Shown here piece after piece: positions 31,383-43,255 of a DNA stretch of 64,000 nucleotides (positions within the stretch are counted from its first letter, which is position 1; every line of letters begins with the position of its first letter). The translations under genes and the position numbers were made by a program. The DNA comes from Chara braunii (taxonomy: Eukaryota > Streptophyta > Charophyceae > Charales > Characeae). The notes below the pieces were generated by a model that had not been told where the DNA came from, made no database searches, and worked only from the letters and a program-made list of their open reading frames with translations. The stretch lies in contig BFEA01000192.1 in assembly GCA_003427395.1 (NCBI GenBank), forward strand, positions 1,184,058 through 1,248,057. Reading direction: 5' to 3'.

Positions 31383-32735
31383 GGCTCGAGAAAGGCCTGG
31401 TGAAGCAACGGGGGAGTCAGCTTGTGGGCCCATTGAAAACGGGCAACTGAACTAAAACCTTTCCTAGGGGTCCAATCTGCCGTGTGTTTCCACATGTACG
31501 TACAGAAGCCCTCCCTCACTGGCACTGGTAGCAAAACTAAAACAGAAAAAAAAAAAGCACAACCAAGGAAAAAACAGAAGCATTTGCTTTGGATTTTCAT
31601 TCGAATGGCTGTGGCCACATTCCTAGTAGGCAATGTGGTAAAAAAGAAGAAACTAGTTTTTCGAGTGTCTGTAGATCTCGATCCAAGAGTCAAACAAGAA
31701 TGAATACCACATATAAGAGTAAAAACTAGACTTCCTACTACTATAGTCAAACAATTGACTGTTGGATCACATCCAAGGGAAGTCATTGAGTTCTGGTCTT
31801 TCGTTTTAGGTGCCCTGCCAGGAAAGCGGGGCGTTTTTCAAGTTTTCCGGCAGCCGTTTCTTTTTTTTTTGTTTTCTTTTTAACTCTAACAAACACTTAG
31901 AACGTGATACTAGGTGAGTGCCAAGTCTTCCACTGCCGAATTTTCTCAACCTCTAAAGTCAAGACGTAGTGGCCCATCTCAAATCTGCTTAGTATCTATT
32001 TGTCCCCCCGAAAGTCTCTGGTAGTCGTTTCCCTCAGGGCACACTCAAAGTGGGACTTGGGTGCACGCACCTACCGAAAGCAGACTGCATACATCTAGGG
32101 GAATGCCTGTGGCGGCAAGCAGCCCCCAACCAGTTACTGCCGCCTGTCATCACGGACTGCCAGCAAAACAAGTGGGGACTATGTGCCCAGAAGAGAGACG
32201 GGCGCCCGTTGTTTTTTTTTTCATTTTCATGAATCTTTGCCCATTTCAGGCTGGATAAAGGCACATTCCTTTGAGGGTGCACTAGGACAAGCACAGGAGG
32301 GACAGCCAGACAGGATGTATCTAACTGCTATTGTGTCCATCTTCAGTAGAAAACGTCCAAAGCTCTTTTTTTTCCTTCTTCTCTCTCTGAAGCCCAGTAT
32401 CGCTTTAAAACCACCGGGATTTGGCCAGATACACGGCCTGGCTTTGTGGAGAGTTTGGCTGCCATGGCACATGAGTGAAAACGACGACCTCCTTTTCATT
32501 CCATCTGCTGGCAGCTCGTCCAGCAGTTTGGTTCTTCAGTGTCCTGTACCGATGCCACCCTCAATTCTCCAAACGGCGGTACCAGTTACTTTCAGGCTCA
32601 GTGTACTGGTGGTTTAAAGCGCAAGCCAAGCTGATGCTCAAATTGAGGCCTGTTCAAGGCACGTATGAAGTGGTAGCCGATGGTCTAAGTAGAAGGGCTG
32701 ATACTTTGGAGCAACCGTGCATTATCTGGACATAG
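30840..32735 (+). pseudogene. RNase H of element D, split by a transposon
   Basis: The first part (to 31237) has 'APLRRLLKKEASWKWDNDC', 'VITTDASQCGIGAVLQQNE' and 'HWRHYLLGRHFKVYSDHE'. The last part (from 32618) has 'GTYEVVADGLSRRADTLE'. A 1372-bp TTAA-type element separates them. Skipping it keeps the reading phase of the 'WLKAQAK' stretch, so insertion was precise. Confidence 0.8.
31242..32613. mobile_element. Non-autonomous DNA transposon nested in element D
   Basis: Starts ACCACCAGCACAC, ends GTACTGGTGGT, with TTAA on both sides (31238-31241, 32614-32617). Its ends match those at 18323-19193 and patches of interior match. At 1372 bp it is longer, partly through two A homopolymers (about 31311-31344 and 31351-31379) and extra DNA at 31520-31790. 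No transposase frame. Confidence 0.85.
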
Positions 32736-33480
32736 GGGTAGATCTACAGCAGAAAATAAAAGACGCTCAGGACCCGATCTACAGTGATCTCCTGAAAAAG
32801 GTGAAGGAAATCCCTGATAGCGAACCAGATTACAGAACCACAAATGGGCTACTCTTTGAGAAGACCAATGTCATTGGTAGATTGTGCGTCCCCAACAGTG
32901 AAGAGATCCGCAGTTTGATCTTAGGGGAAAGCCATGATGCAGAAGGACACTTTGGCTGGCAAAAGACATCAGCCAACCTATCAATGTCATATACATGGTC
33001 TGGCATGAAAGTAGACTGTATAGAGTATGTCCGCAGTTGCAGAGTCTGCCAGCACAACAAAACAACCACAAGTGCACCCCTAGGTCTTCTGAGACCCTTG
33101 ACTATCCCAGCAGAACCCGGAGAGTCTGTTTCCATTGACTTCATGGATACAAGGGTGAGTGATAGGCATGGAAAACGTCAAGGCATAGCCCTGATAGACG
33201 ATTTAGCAAATATGTGATCTTCGTACCATAGCCCGTAGAGGCAAAGACTGAATTAGTTATAGAGAAGTTCTTTAATTTCTGGGTAAGTGAGCATGGCATA
33301 CCGCTGTCAATAGTTAGTGACAGAGACACGTGGTTTACCAGCCTGAGGACAACAAATGGTTCACTGAAACAGAACTTCTAGAAACCGCTCCTGATGTAGT
33401 GCATGCTTACAAAAGAGCAAGAAAAGGTAAAGGTCCTGCCTTGGATTAAAGAGTTCTTGGCAGACCGCAAATTTAGGACG
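32717..33480 (+). pseudogene. Integrase remnant of element D
   Basis: A zinc-binding region ('LILGESHDAEGHFGWQKT ... CRVCQHNK') is followed by the start of the core ('GESVSIDFMDTRVSDRHGKR'). A frame change near 33220 then gives 'IPLSIVSDRDTWF'-like text. It ends without a recognisable C-terminal domain. Confidence 0.75.
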
Positions 33481-33488
33481 GCGGGAGT

Positions 33489-33620
33489 GAAAGGTTTCAC
33501 CCAGTTCGCACAACATTGCAGATACCAGGACTCTATCCCCAGACCTTCCCTAGTCCGCTGCATAGTTGCCCATTGACCGTGTGCTTTGAACCCACGACCT
33601 ATCCCTAAAACCTGTGTACA
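33489..33620 (+). repeat. About 130-bp direct repeat, right copy
   Basis: Partner of 27977-28110. Starts 'gtgaaaggtttcacccagttc' and ends 'tccctaaaacc'. Confidence 0.7.
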
Positions 33621-33639
33621 TATATTTTGTGTGTGCAGC

Positions 33640-34115
33640 TTGGGTAGTGTGGGTTTGATCCGTAGGTTTAGTGTTTAGAAGTCTTAGGGTCATCTGTAGG
33701 TGGCCATAAGGTCAGTAGTTCGTGGCTAGAGTAGTTCCTGAAGAGTCGACTTGACCTCTCGAAGGTATTAGAGGCAGCCCACCAAATGTCTGAAAGGTCA
33801 AGAGTCCCAAGTCCAGCCCGAAGGGGCACATGAAAAGGCAGTCCCAGTCCAGTCCGTTTTGCAGCAAGGCCCAGAGTGGGGCTGCACATCTTGAGGGCCT
33901 GGAACATCGAGCAGGCCCAGACCACCAAACAAAACAGTATAAATATAGTGGCAGCGGTCAGTCATTCACTCATTATCTGGGGAAGCACGTGGAAGCGCTG
34001 CTCGAGTGACTTGTGTGTCGAGTTCACCGGTGGTCAGCAAGAAGCCAGAAGGTGGAAGAGGGTGCACGGCCATAGCAGCTAGGAGGAGGAAGACGACGAC
34101 GGCCATAACCACCTT
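33640..34115 (+). mobile_element. Possible solo LTR with TATA box
   Basis: A stretch with TATAAATA at 33938-33945, 'gggcccagaccacc'-like GC text before it and 'gtgcacggccatagcagc' near its end, resembling the organisation of other LTRs in the window. The ends are not defined and no partner was found. Confidence 0.4.
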
Positions 34116-34277
34116 TCAAAGTATTAAAAATAGAATTGTTTGTAAAAATAATTATATTTTTTTATTGTAGAAGTTAGAAGATAGTGTGTGAGTGTGAGTG
34201 CAGACATCCAGAGAATATCAAGTGTTGTGTGCGTACATGCGTGGGAGTGTGTCTGACGGTCGATAAGAGTGTTCGAA

Positions 34278-34445
34278 ACAAAGACAAGACCTATTGCAGC
34301 AACACCTCCTAATTTCTTCGGTATGCTACAAAGAATTGCATAAATAGGTAAAAAATACCATTCTGGCACTATGTGAGCTGGAGTTGACATAGGATTTGCA
34401 GGTATATAATTGTCAGGATGTCCCAATACGTTAGGTGCATAAAAA
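34278..34445 (-). pseudogene. Mitochondrial cytochrome b fragment (NUMT)
   Basis: The minus strand reads [19 protein letters not shown] and then [19 protein letters not shown], ending near [12 protein letters not shown]. This is the conserved C-terminal half of apocytochrome b (haem-bearing subunit of respiratory complex III), including the PEWY motif of the quinol-oxidation site. Only about 56 codons are present, in the first 440 bp of the intron after exon B. It has no start and is open by chance into exon B text across a splice donor. A nuclear copy of mitochondrial DNA. Confidence 0.9.
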
Positions 34446-34714
34446 CAAAAATGGACAAAAATATTGGTGGGAAATCCCAGGCTGGCGCTCAGACGCCATA
34501 GCCATGCGATGTGACAAGTTGTATTGAGCTGAGTTCCTGGCCAAAGGCCATATCTGCGCCGTCTCAAGTCTGTTGCTGATTCTGCATCTGTGGAACACGA
34601 AACGCCAACAACAGGTCTGATTGCACAAGAAACACCAACAACAGGCCAACTACAACTCTGATTGCACAAGAAACACCAACAACAGGGTACTGGCAAATTG
34701 AAGTCCATCCTTAC

Positions 34715-36226
34715 CGTTGTGCTTATCTTGAGAGCATCCTTTGGGTCTGATGATGGAATGATGCGGAAAAGACACTGGAGCAAAGCCTTTTCGTCAAGCA
34801 ATTGAGTGTGTGCTGCCGGTCTGTTCCCAGCCAATTCTATGGAACTGGTCTTCCCTGACTGCCCCTCCGCTGACACAGTTACTTCCCTCTCCTGATGACA
34901 TTCAGAGGTCCTACTTGCAGCTGACAAGCCTTGCTGCCCTTGAACAAACTGATTCTGTTGGGCTTGAATGGCTGATGGCACTGCACCTGGGCCCATTAAT
35001 CCAACAGAGGAGGAAACCATTCCCATCTGCTCTGCAGCTTGCAATCCCTGCTGGTGTTGCAGGTGCACACTCTGGTCTCCCTGTGACATATGTGACTGGC
35101 CTGGCATAGTCTCACTCTGCACCGGAGCCGTGTGTGCCTGAGGTTGGGCACTTACTTCTTGCACATTCTGCTGTTTTGCCACTAGGCTCACAGCCTGTTG
35201 CTGTTGGACAAGAACAGAACCATGGACTTGGTCTGACATTGTCTGCACATTTTGCCCATGTTGCTCATGCTGCTGTGACTGAGCTTGCATGACTGACGAA
35301 ACTGGGAACTGCTGCTGCTGTGTCTGCTGGTCTGGTTGCTGCTGCTGCTGTGATTGCTGCTGAGGTTGGGTTTGGCCGATTTGCTGTGTACCCTGCTGAA
35401 GAGCATGCGGCATGATCTGCCTTGAGGCCTGCAAAAAGCGGCTCTGGGGCTGCTGCTGGTGGTGATAAGTCAGATGGGATGACTGCTGTCCTGGAAAGTG
35501 AGAACCAACGGCAGGACCATGGGGGTGCATTTCCACCAAGTGCTGTGATGGATACGTCTGACCTTTGTTGAGCATCGTGATAACCTGAGGATGCTGGACA
35601 TGTCCTCCCTGTCCCCCGCCTTGCTGCTGCTGCTGCTGCTGCTGCTGACCTACCATATGAGATTCTGTTGACACATGAGGTTGCTGCATAAGGCCAACCT
35701 GGCCCCCTTCCAGGTGATGTGCCTGATCTTGCAGATGTTCCTGGAACTGCAACTGCTTTTCCTCTTGCTCTGATCGGTGCTGTGTCTGTGGCTGAAGATG
35801 TTGCTGCTCCTGCTGCTTGTCTTGCTGTCGTAAGACCTGCTGCTGCTCTTGCTGTTGCTGATCCTGCTGCTGCACCAGCTGCTGCTGCTGATGATGATGA
35901 TGTGATTGCAGCTGCAGTTGATGAGTAGCCTGAAGCTGCTGATGATGATGAACTGCCTGATGGGATTGCGAATGTTGCTGACTGGACGACTGGTGATGCT
36001 GCACATGATGATGTTGCCCTAAAGATGTCTGACTCATTCCCTGACTTTGTGCCTGCTGTGCAACCTGCCCTGCATGCGTTGTTGCCTCTTCTTGTTGATG
36101 TGGCTGCTGCTGTTGTTGCTGCTGCTGCTGCACTTGCACTGGTCGCTGCATAAGTTGCCTATGCTGACCCCTTTGCGCCTGCAATGCTTGCTGCTGCTGC
36201 AACTGAGACTGATGCTGCACAATGGC
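34715..36226 (-). CDS. Exon B of Gln-rich protein gene
   Basis: The minus strand has acceptor 'taattggcag', 504 codons without a stop, and donor 'acg|gtaagg', phase 0 at both ends. It opens [20 protein letters not shown] and is packed with Gln, His and Ser, including a run of nine CAG codons (about 35622-35648). The Gln-rich part is followed by a region with [20 protein letters not shown] and the start of the conserved block ([20 protein letters not shown]). That block is completed by exon C. Low-complexity Gln regions are common in nuclear transcription or chromatin proteins, so a nuclear role is inferred only. Confidence 0.8.
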
Positions 36227-36527
36227 CTGCCAATTACAGCATGGTAAACATCAAAACCAACCATGAACAAGTGGTCAGTCTTTACGAACACATGCAGAAA
36301 CATCATTCCCGCACTTGTTTCACACGTGAAGATACTTTTCAACTTTTCCATATGACCACGACAGACTGAGACCTCATGCACCACCACATCCACATCCACA
36401 TTGGTTGCCAAGGAACATACCACAAGTCTTCCTAAGCTTAGCAGTCGCAATCTCCCAAGCAATACGGAACTGAACTGACCATGACTGCAGAACATTAACC
36501 TCAAAAAAAATGACAAGCTGAACAGAT

Positions 36528-37407
36528 TGAGAGGATTTTTGTCCTCGGCGGGCTCTTAAGGGGACCCGCTGCAAACTGCCCGCCCTAAGTGAAGATGGGC
36601 CTGCATTTCTCCACCTGGTCTAAACCAATTGTCAGGGCCTTTGGGGTCACCGTACAGTTAATGGGCGTCAGTTGGCTGAAGGGCCCTGCACACTATGCAG
36701 CTGTGGAATTGTGAGTTTTCTAGAAAAAGGTCTTCGGGTCAATCAGGATACAGCAAGTGACACAGGCCATATTGTACAGTTGGGGGCACCTAACTGTTCT
36801 GGTCCCAGGCCGTTATCTGAATTGGGTCTGAGGGCAGACACTTTGGCCCAACGTGAAGCTACTGGGCACATGGTCGCCAGGCCAAAGCACTTTCCATACA
36901 GGAAAGTGCCCGGCTGGCTCTCATTCTGCGGCAGCACTGCTGGTGTTAGCACTCACAGGCCGCTAGCAGGAGAGTCTGGGCGCACACAATAGCAGGTGGT
37001 GAAGGTGGGCGCTTCTGGAGGCAGCGCCAGTTTCCAGCCGGGCTTGGGGACAAGGACCAGTAGGGTATGGCGGTGGCCTACGGGTGGAGGACGAGCTTGG
37101 GCGTGAAGACAAGGGTGAGCTGTACCTGGTTCTCGTGGAGGTCTGCATGCGCGACATCTCCACGTGCTTCGGTTCCTGCTGCTGAAGTCTTCCTATTGCA
37201 TTGCCATTAGTGTAGGCTAGCATAGGAGCTGTGTGATCATAGTCTGAAAGCTGAGCGCCAAGTAGGAGAAGAGACATTGACCGCGTTGTTGCCGTTGTCA
37301 ATTGAGTTTGTTGTTTTGGTCTCCTTTTGTTGTTATGGTTTCTGGACAGGTCACAGCGATCTTGCTTTCTAAGTTCCTATGTGATATTGCAATTTGGAAT
37401 TCTGTCA
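36528..37407 (+). repeat. 5' LTR of element B
   Basis: Starts TGAGAGGATTTTTGTCCTC and ends 'ggaattctgtca'. Hairpin GCCCGCC / CTAAGTGAA / GATGGGC at 36578-36600. Matches 47500-48065 through 'gccctgcacactatgcagctg', 'cacaggccatattgtacag' and 'actcacaggc'. Confidence 0.8.
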
Positions 37408-37411
37408 TTTC

Positions 37412-37790
37412 TCATCCTTGACACTCCTCAAGTGAATAGCGGGTCTCGCGTAACGCTCCCGCGAGATCCCGCTTTCCGCTGTCCGGAAACGTGGTGGGAC
37501 TGGTAGGCAGGCCCAACGAGCAATGCATGAGACTCTTGGGGTGGCCCGGGCCAGGGGCGGGTCGGACGGTCCGATAGAGGTTTCGGGGATCCGCGCCAGA
37601 CGGTTCCCGAAACTTCTATCGGGGCGTCCGGTTCGGAGCCGGTCGACAATCTTAACGGTTATCGTCCGGTTTTTTAGCGTTGTATCCACGCAACGGTTTT
37701 GATAGCTTTGTGTTCGCTGTGCGGGTGGTGCGCTCGGTTCGGTGGTTTTGACTGCTTCATGCTCGCTGTGCTGATTGCTGCGCTCGGTTC

Positions 37791-37860
<70 letters not shown>

Positions 37861-40675
37861 GTCCGGTTCGACGACAGAGCGAAGGCAGGTGCAGACGTTC
37901 GTCGAGGTGAGGAAGAGTGCGTCGGAGGAGAGGAGAGGAAGGAAAGGATCGTGGGAAGAATTGTGGACTTTGCGCGGGGATTGCGCGGAGATGGTGGACA
38001 AAGGTTAGTTGATGGTTTTTCCTTTGTTTTTCCCCGTTTTTTTTCTTTTTTCTTTTTTCTTTTTTTTGTCGCGCTGTCGGGGTCAGATCGGGAGGTCGCG
38101 GTCGGGAGAGCAAGGGGAGAGAGATAGAGGTGGGGAAGTTGGCATGATGTCGGGGGAAGGAAACGGGATCAGGAAGGAAGACATAGGATGATCTGGAGGT
38201 CGGGAATCTTCGTCAAAACCATCAGTACATAAGACTCCCTTTCGCCCTAGTGAAATAATTGACCCATCATCTAACCACCAGATAGCTAATGACAATGGTG
38301 TAAGATGATTCAACCATCGACATCGAATAGCTAATTTATTTTTGTCATGTGTCACGGTCGGGAGAGCAAGGGGAGAGAGGTAGAGGTGGGGACAAGGAGA
38401 TCGGGATGGGAGGTCGGGACCGGGAAGGGAGGGTGGTAGGGAGGAGGGAGGGGAAGTTGGCATGATGTCGGGAGAAGGAAGCGGGATCAGGGAGGAAGAC
38501 ATAAAATGATGTGGAGGTCGGGATGGAATGGGAATCGGGAGGTCGGGATTGGGGACGGGTTGGGACGCGGTCGGGGAAGGAAGGCAAGAGAGCGAGACAT
38601 CGGGACGGGGAAGTCGGGATGGGAGGTTGGAAGCGGGAGACCGGGATGGGAGACAGGAATAGAGGGAGAGGTCAGGATCAGGGGGGGATGGGACGGTATC
38701 AAGATCGGGATGGGATGGGGAGGTCGTCGGGAAGGGAAGGTGGCAAGAAGAAGGGAGGGGAGAAGCCGCATCACGGAGGAAGACGGTCGGGATTGGGGAC
38801 GGGTTGGGACGCGGTCGGGGGAAGGAAGGCGAGAGAGCGAGACATCGGGACAGGGAAGTCGGGATAGGAGGTCAGGACCAGGAAACCGGGATTGGAGACG
38901 CGAATAGACGAGGGAGAGGTCGGGATCAGGGAGGGATGGCACGGTATCAAGATCGGGATGGGATGGGGAGGTCGTCGAGAACGGAAGGTGGCAGGGAGAA
39001 GGGAGGGGAAGTTGGCATGATGTCAAGGGAAGGAACGAGCGGCGAAGAAATCGAGATGCCAAGGAACGGAAGGTAGCGAACGGGATCAGGGAGGAAGACA
39101 TGAGATGATGTGGAGGTCGGGATGCGATGGGAGTCAGGAGGTCGGAATTGGGGACGGGTTGGGACTCGATCGGGGAAGCAAGGCGAGAGAGCGAGATGTC
39201 GGGACGGGGAGGTCGCAATGGGAAGTCGGGACCGGAAGAGGATCGGGATAAGGAGAGGTTATCACAGGCACGGAGAGGTCCGCACGAGGAGATCGGGATC
39301 GGAGGTTGGGACCGAGACGTCCGGATGGGAGACGCGAAGAGAGGGGGGAGGAGTACGATGTCCAGGCGGGATGGCATGGGAGTGGGGAGGTCGGGATGGG
39401 AGACGGGTTGGGACACGGTCGGGAAAGCAAGGGGAAAGAGAGAGAGGTCTGAACGGGGAGGTCAGGACCGACAGGTCGAGATTGGAAACACGAAGAGACG
39501 AGGGAAAGGTCGGGATCGGGGAGAAACAGTTGGGACGATATCAAGATCGGGATGGGATGGGGAGATCGGGAAGGGGGATGAGAATGGAGAAGCAGGAAGT
39601 CGTGGTCGAGGTCGAGATTGGGGATGGGAACGGAGAAAGGAAAGCTCGGGAGGTCGCGATCGGGGCATCGAGGGCAGAGAGGGAGACCTCGGGAGGAGAG
39701 TTGCGACGACGGAACGGGATGGCAATCGCGAGGTCGGGATCAGAAACCGATCGGGATGACAAGGGGAGAGGAAGAAAGATCGGGGGGAGAGTTGCGACGA
39801 TGTGGAGAGAGCGAGAGGTTGGGAAGAGGAGATTGGGATCGGAAGTCGGGACCGAGACGTCTGCATAGGAAACGCGAACAAAAGAGGGAGGGGTACGATG
39901 TCGACATCGGGGTAGCACGGCAGCCGGGAGGTCGGGATGAGAGCAAAGAGAGACGAACAGGTCGGGAGGCTGCGCTCGGGGCATCGAGGGGAGAGAGGGA
40001 AAGGTCGGGGGGGCAGTTACAACTACGGATGACAAGGGGAGACAAGGAGACATCAGGGGGAGATCGGAAAGGCGTTGATATACCGTCAAGAGAACAAAGC
40101 GCGAGAGGGAAGGGTCGGGAGAAGGACATCGGAATGGGAGAACGGGATCAAGACATCGGAATGGGAAAGGCGAATCGGAGTCAGAAGGTCGGGATCGAAA
40201 AGGGAAGAGAGGGACACGTCGGAAAGAGAAGATCGGGATGGGAGGCCTGGACCGGGACGTAAACGGATCCGGGACGTCGGGATAACATGGGAGCCGGGAA
40301 GTCGGGATGGGAGACGGGTTAGGACACTATCGTTTTTTTTTTTGTTTTTTTTTTTTTCTATTTTGGTCACAAGGGGAGAGAGAGAGAGATTGGGGGGAAG
40401 GTTTCGACGACGGGTGGGAGGTCGGGACCGGGAGGGAGACACTTTTTTGTGTCATAAAAAAAAGCTGCATGGGGTGGACTTTTATCAATTGTTTCCTCTT
40501 TCTGCATGAGGTGGACTTCTATCAATTGTTTCCTCTTTCTTCCTCTATTTCATTGCTCTCCCTCCATGTTTGCGTTTCTCTCTTTGTATCTCTTTGTCTT
40601 CTACTACCTTTCCCCCCCTTCCTCGCTTCTCACAATCTTCATTCTTCTCGCCGCGGGCAGAGCCGCAGCGGGTCC
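37412..40675. repeat. Satellite block inserted between LTR and primer site of element B
   Basis: About 3.2 kb that element A lacks. It has a GC-rich start (37440-37790), a GA run of about 66 bp (37794-37859), then 38090-40440 built of 'ggtcgggatggg' words. These form higher-order units of about 300 bp ('gattggggacgggttgggac ... gagagcgagacatcgggac' near 38540, 38788, 39145 and 39400). It ends with a 40-bp duplication 'ggtggacttttatcaattgtttcctc'. Embedded is a LAGLIDADG fragment. Ser/Pro/Arg-rich frames are repeat translations. Confidence 0.8.
38208..38350 (-). pseudogene. Organellar LAGLIDADG homing-endonuclease fragment
   Basis: The minus strand reads RCRWLNHLTPLSLAIWWLDD followed by GS and then GRKGVLCTDGF. 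The PLSLAIWWLDDGS core is the LAGLIDADG helix (with the catalytic Asp) of endonucleases encoded in organellar group I introns, and the 'LCTDGF' tail is typical of that family. It is an AT-richer island of about 140 bp inside the GC-rich CGGGA satellite, so it was captured as DNA. Mitochondrial or plastid origin is inferred. Confidence 0.75.
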
Positions 40676-40692
40676 ACTTGTTTTCCTTATGA

Positions 40693-40707
40693 TTTGGTAT
40701 TGGAGCC
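40693..40707 (+). other. Primer-binding site of element B
   Basis: TTTGGTATTGGAGCC, same class as that of element A. It now lies 3.3 kb from its LTR because of the inserted block. Confidence 0.65.
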
Positions 40708-41855
40708 GGCTCGAGCCCCTCCACCGGCTCCAGTTGGTTGATTAGTGCTGTGCCGTGAGCATGCACGGCAGCGATTTTCGGCGGCCCGGTGTGGTGTGGG
40801 CGCGCCTGGAAGGCTATGTGACAAGCTGTCTGAAGGGCCCTGGACGAACCACCGGCCACGGTCACCATGCCAACCCATGGGAGTAAAGCACAGATGCTTT
40901 GCTGCTTGTCCTTTGTATGCTCTTGCTGCGCATAAGAGATGGTGCTGGTCAGGCCAGCCCTATGGGGGATCGACGAGTACCGGACCGCCAATAAAGAACA
41001 TCCAATGAGGACGACTGGCTCACGTTGTACGTGAGTTAAATAGTACAGACGGGCTGGCCAGTTCTGCACTTACCTGGGGCACAGGGGTGGGCGATGTGCA
41101 CACCTTCAGACACTGCGCTGAAACCAATGCTTTGAGGACGTCGACAGGCAATTGACAATCAAGAAGGATCGAGGGGGTGGGTGGATTCCAGTTGGCTGTT
41201 CGTTTGTCAATTTCTGCAAAATTTATATTCAGCATATTGCCCTTTGGATATGACAGACTGCCCACATGTAACAGACTGCTGTATGTAGAACAGTACCATT
41301 CTGGTTCTGCATTGCATCTGTCTGAGAGTCTGTATGTAAAACAGTACCATTCTGGTTCTGCATTGCATCTGTTTGAGACTAGGCAAGTAGGAACATAATT
41401 GTTTGTAGGGGTCTGAACATACTTCCTGATACGGCTTGACTACTTTCCCTGTACGCTGGACCGAATATTTATTTTTATTTAATTGTATTTTAACCATCGG
41501 TCAGACCCTATCCGGTTTCAGGTTCAGCAAGGACGCTGTAGGTAAAAACAGTACCATTCTGGTCCTGCATTGCATCTGTTTGAGACTAGGCAAAGTAGGA
41601 ACAGAATTGTTTGTAGTGGTCTGAACATGCTTCCTCATACCGCTTGACTACTTTCCGTATACGCTGGACAGAATATTTATTTTTATTTAATTGTATTTTA
41701 ACCATTGGTCGGACCCTATCCGGTTTCAGGTTCCAGCAAGGACGCTAGTACAGATTTCGATCCTGGTATAGCTGATGAGTGGAGAATACAGCAACGGTGG
41801 GAGACTAAACGATAGGGGACGGCGGACTAGCCAATCACTGACCTGACTCTAGGGC
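40708..41855 (+). repeat. Leader of element B with tandem duplications
   Basis: Text matching A's leader to about 40880. At 41280-41740 'acagtaccattctggttctgcattgcatctgt' occurs three times, twice within 55 bp and again after about 220 bp. The 220-bp unit 'gactaggcaa...ggttcagcaaggacgct' is duplicated. Confidence 0.7.
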
Positions 41856-43210
41856 CAGGTGAGGAAAGGAGACTATGGCGAGAATCAGAAGAGAGGTGGC
41901 ATCTGCAGAGGGCACATGTAGCAGCAGCTGAGGCAGAGAGGGCTTTAGCAGGAGCAGCAGTTGCACACGCTTGAGCTGAAGCAGCAGTAGCTATGGCTAC
42001 AGCATCTGCAACTACACAGGCCATGTCACAGGCTACTTCGTCAAGTGTCAGTTGGGGTACATCAGGGCCGTCAACCACTCAATTTGCTGGCTTGCAGTAC
42101 AGCCAACAACCACCGCTGTCAGACCAGCTACGGGATGTAGCGGATAGGAGAGGAAGAGCAAGAAGAGAAAAGATCAGACTAGAGGCAATGGAGGAGGATC
42201 TAAACAGATGAGGCGCTTCGGGCAAGTCTCATGAGCATGGCTGAGGTGCAGGCCGTGCAGCAGGACATGCCGTCAACTCTCATAGCAGGTCAGGACCAGA
42301 TCCTGGCAGCGCTGAGAGGTCCTAGAACTGTCCCCAGGACTGCGCAGGCTGCAGTAGTTCCTCCAATGGCAGCTGGACCATCTGTGTCGCTACCACCTAT
42401 GAGAGGTCCCTTTGTACCTCAGTTTAGCATGATCCAACCAGGCGGTCCATCAGTAGATACTAGTTGGCAGACACCTGTAGCAGCTTTTTCTTCTGTTCAT
42501 CCAGCTGCTGCAGATACAGGGCACCGGTTCAGCAACCCTTGCTGAAACTGAAGCTGGTTCAGCGACTTGTTCAGCCAGTCTTCTTTTCGGCCAGCAACCT
42601 GCGCAACAGGTTCAGCAACTTGCTCAGCTCGTACAGCCACCGGTTCAGCAGGCACAAGGATTTGGACTACACCCACAGTGGGTTCCAAAGATACTGTTTG
42701 CAGCTCCCAAACTTATTCCTGGCGACAACAAGAAGGATGAGAACCTCTCAACACATCGTTGAGGACAGTGCCGGCGTGCATGAGGCATAAGCTCACGAGG
42801 CGCGAGGAAGAGGTAATTGTGGCTGTATCCTACTTGAAAGAATCAGCAGCAATGTGATTAGATGGGATAGTACAGGAGGCACAGAAGGCCAGTTACTCGT
42901 TGGCAAACCTGGGATCCAAGAAATACAGATCTGTCCGCTAGGTTTACCGACACAGTAGAGAGGCTGATCGTTGTCCCAGTGGTTCATTGTGACCCACAGA
43001 TCCTCATGGCAGCATACTTTAGATGTCTGCCCACAAACATCAAAAATATGTTGGTCCGTGCGGCCTCCACCACTTTGCACGATTTTTCCTTCCTTCAGCA
43101 AGAAGGTTCTAGACTTACAGGCCAAGTTAGGGAGCGCACAACAGACTACAACAAACGGGAGGAAAAAAAGCTATACCCCAAGATTGGAGAACGAAGGACA
43201 ACCTAATGTT
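41856..43210 (+). pseudogene. Gag of element B, degenerate
   Basis: Ala-rich start (SATTQAMSQATSSSVSWGTS at about 42000), 'AEVQAVQQDMPSTLIAGQDQ' at 42240, then a gag core 'RHKLTRREEEVIVAVSYLKE' (about 42787) similar to A's 'RHKLTRPEQEVVVAASFLEG'. A GTTCAGCAACTTG-type repeat array lies at 42540-42660. Stops and frameshifts throughout. Confidence 0.7.
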
Positions 43211-43255
43211 CGTTGATAATGACAAGAGTGAGACAAAGGACTTCTAAGAACTTAC

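Larger units (their letters stand above)
28110..33480 (+). mobile_element. Ty3/gypsy element D, degenerate, with nested DNA transposon
   Basis: Gag, zinc knuckle, protease, reverse transcriptase, RNase H and integrase follow in normal gypsy order on the plus strand. All are broken. A TTAA-type transposon (31242-32613) splits RNase H, and the coding text resumes in frame immediately after it. No clear LTRs were seen; the 130-bp repeats at both ends are candidates. Confidence 0.8.

Noticed and set aside
34124-34714. A 698-codon frame joining a Gln-rich protein to cytochrome b
   Set aside because: A good splice donor lies at 34714/34715 and the downstream exon C restores a conserved block. The cytochrome b part is a mitochondrial insert in the intron, read by chance in the same frame.
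37794-37859. CRISPR-like regular repeats or other prokaryotic features in the window
   Set aside because: The repeats are simple microsatellites or satellites without unique spacers, and the DNA is eukaryotic.
37699-40262. Arg/Gly/Glu-rich and Pro/Ser/Asp-rich frames up to 309 codons
   Set aside because: They follow the CGGGA satellite repeats. The only meaningful peptide inside is the LAGLIDADG fragment.
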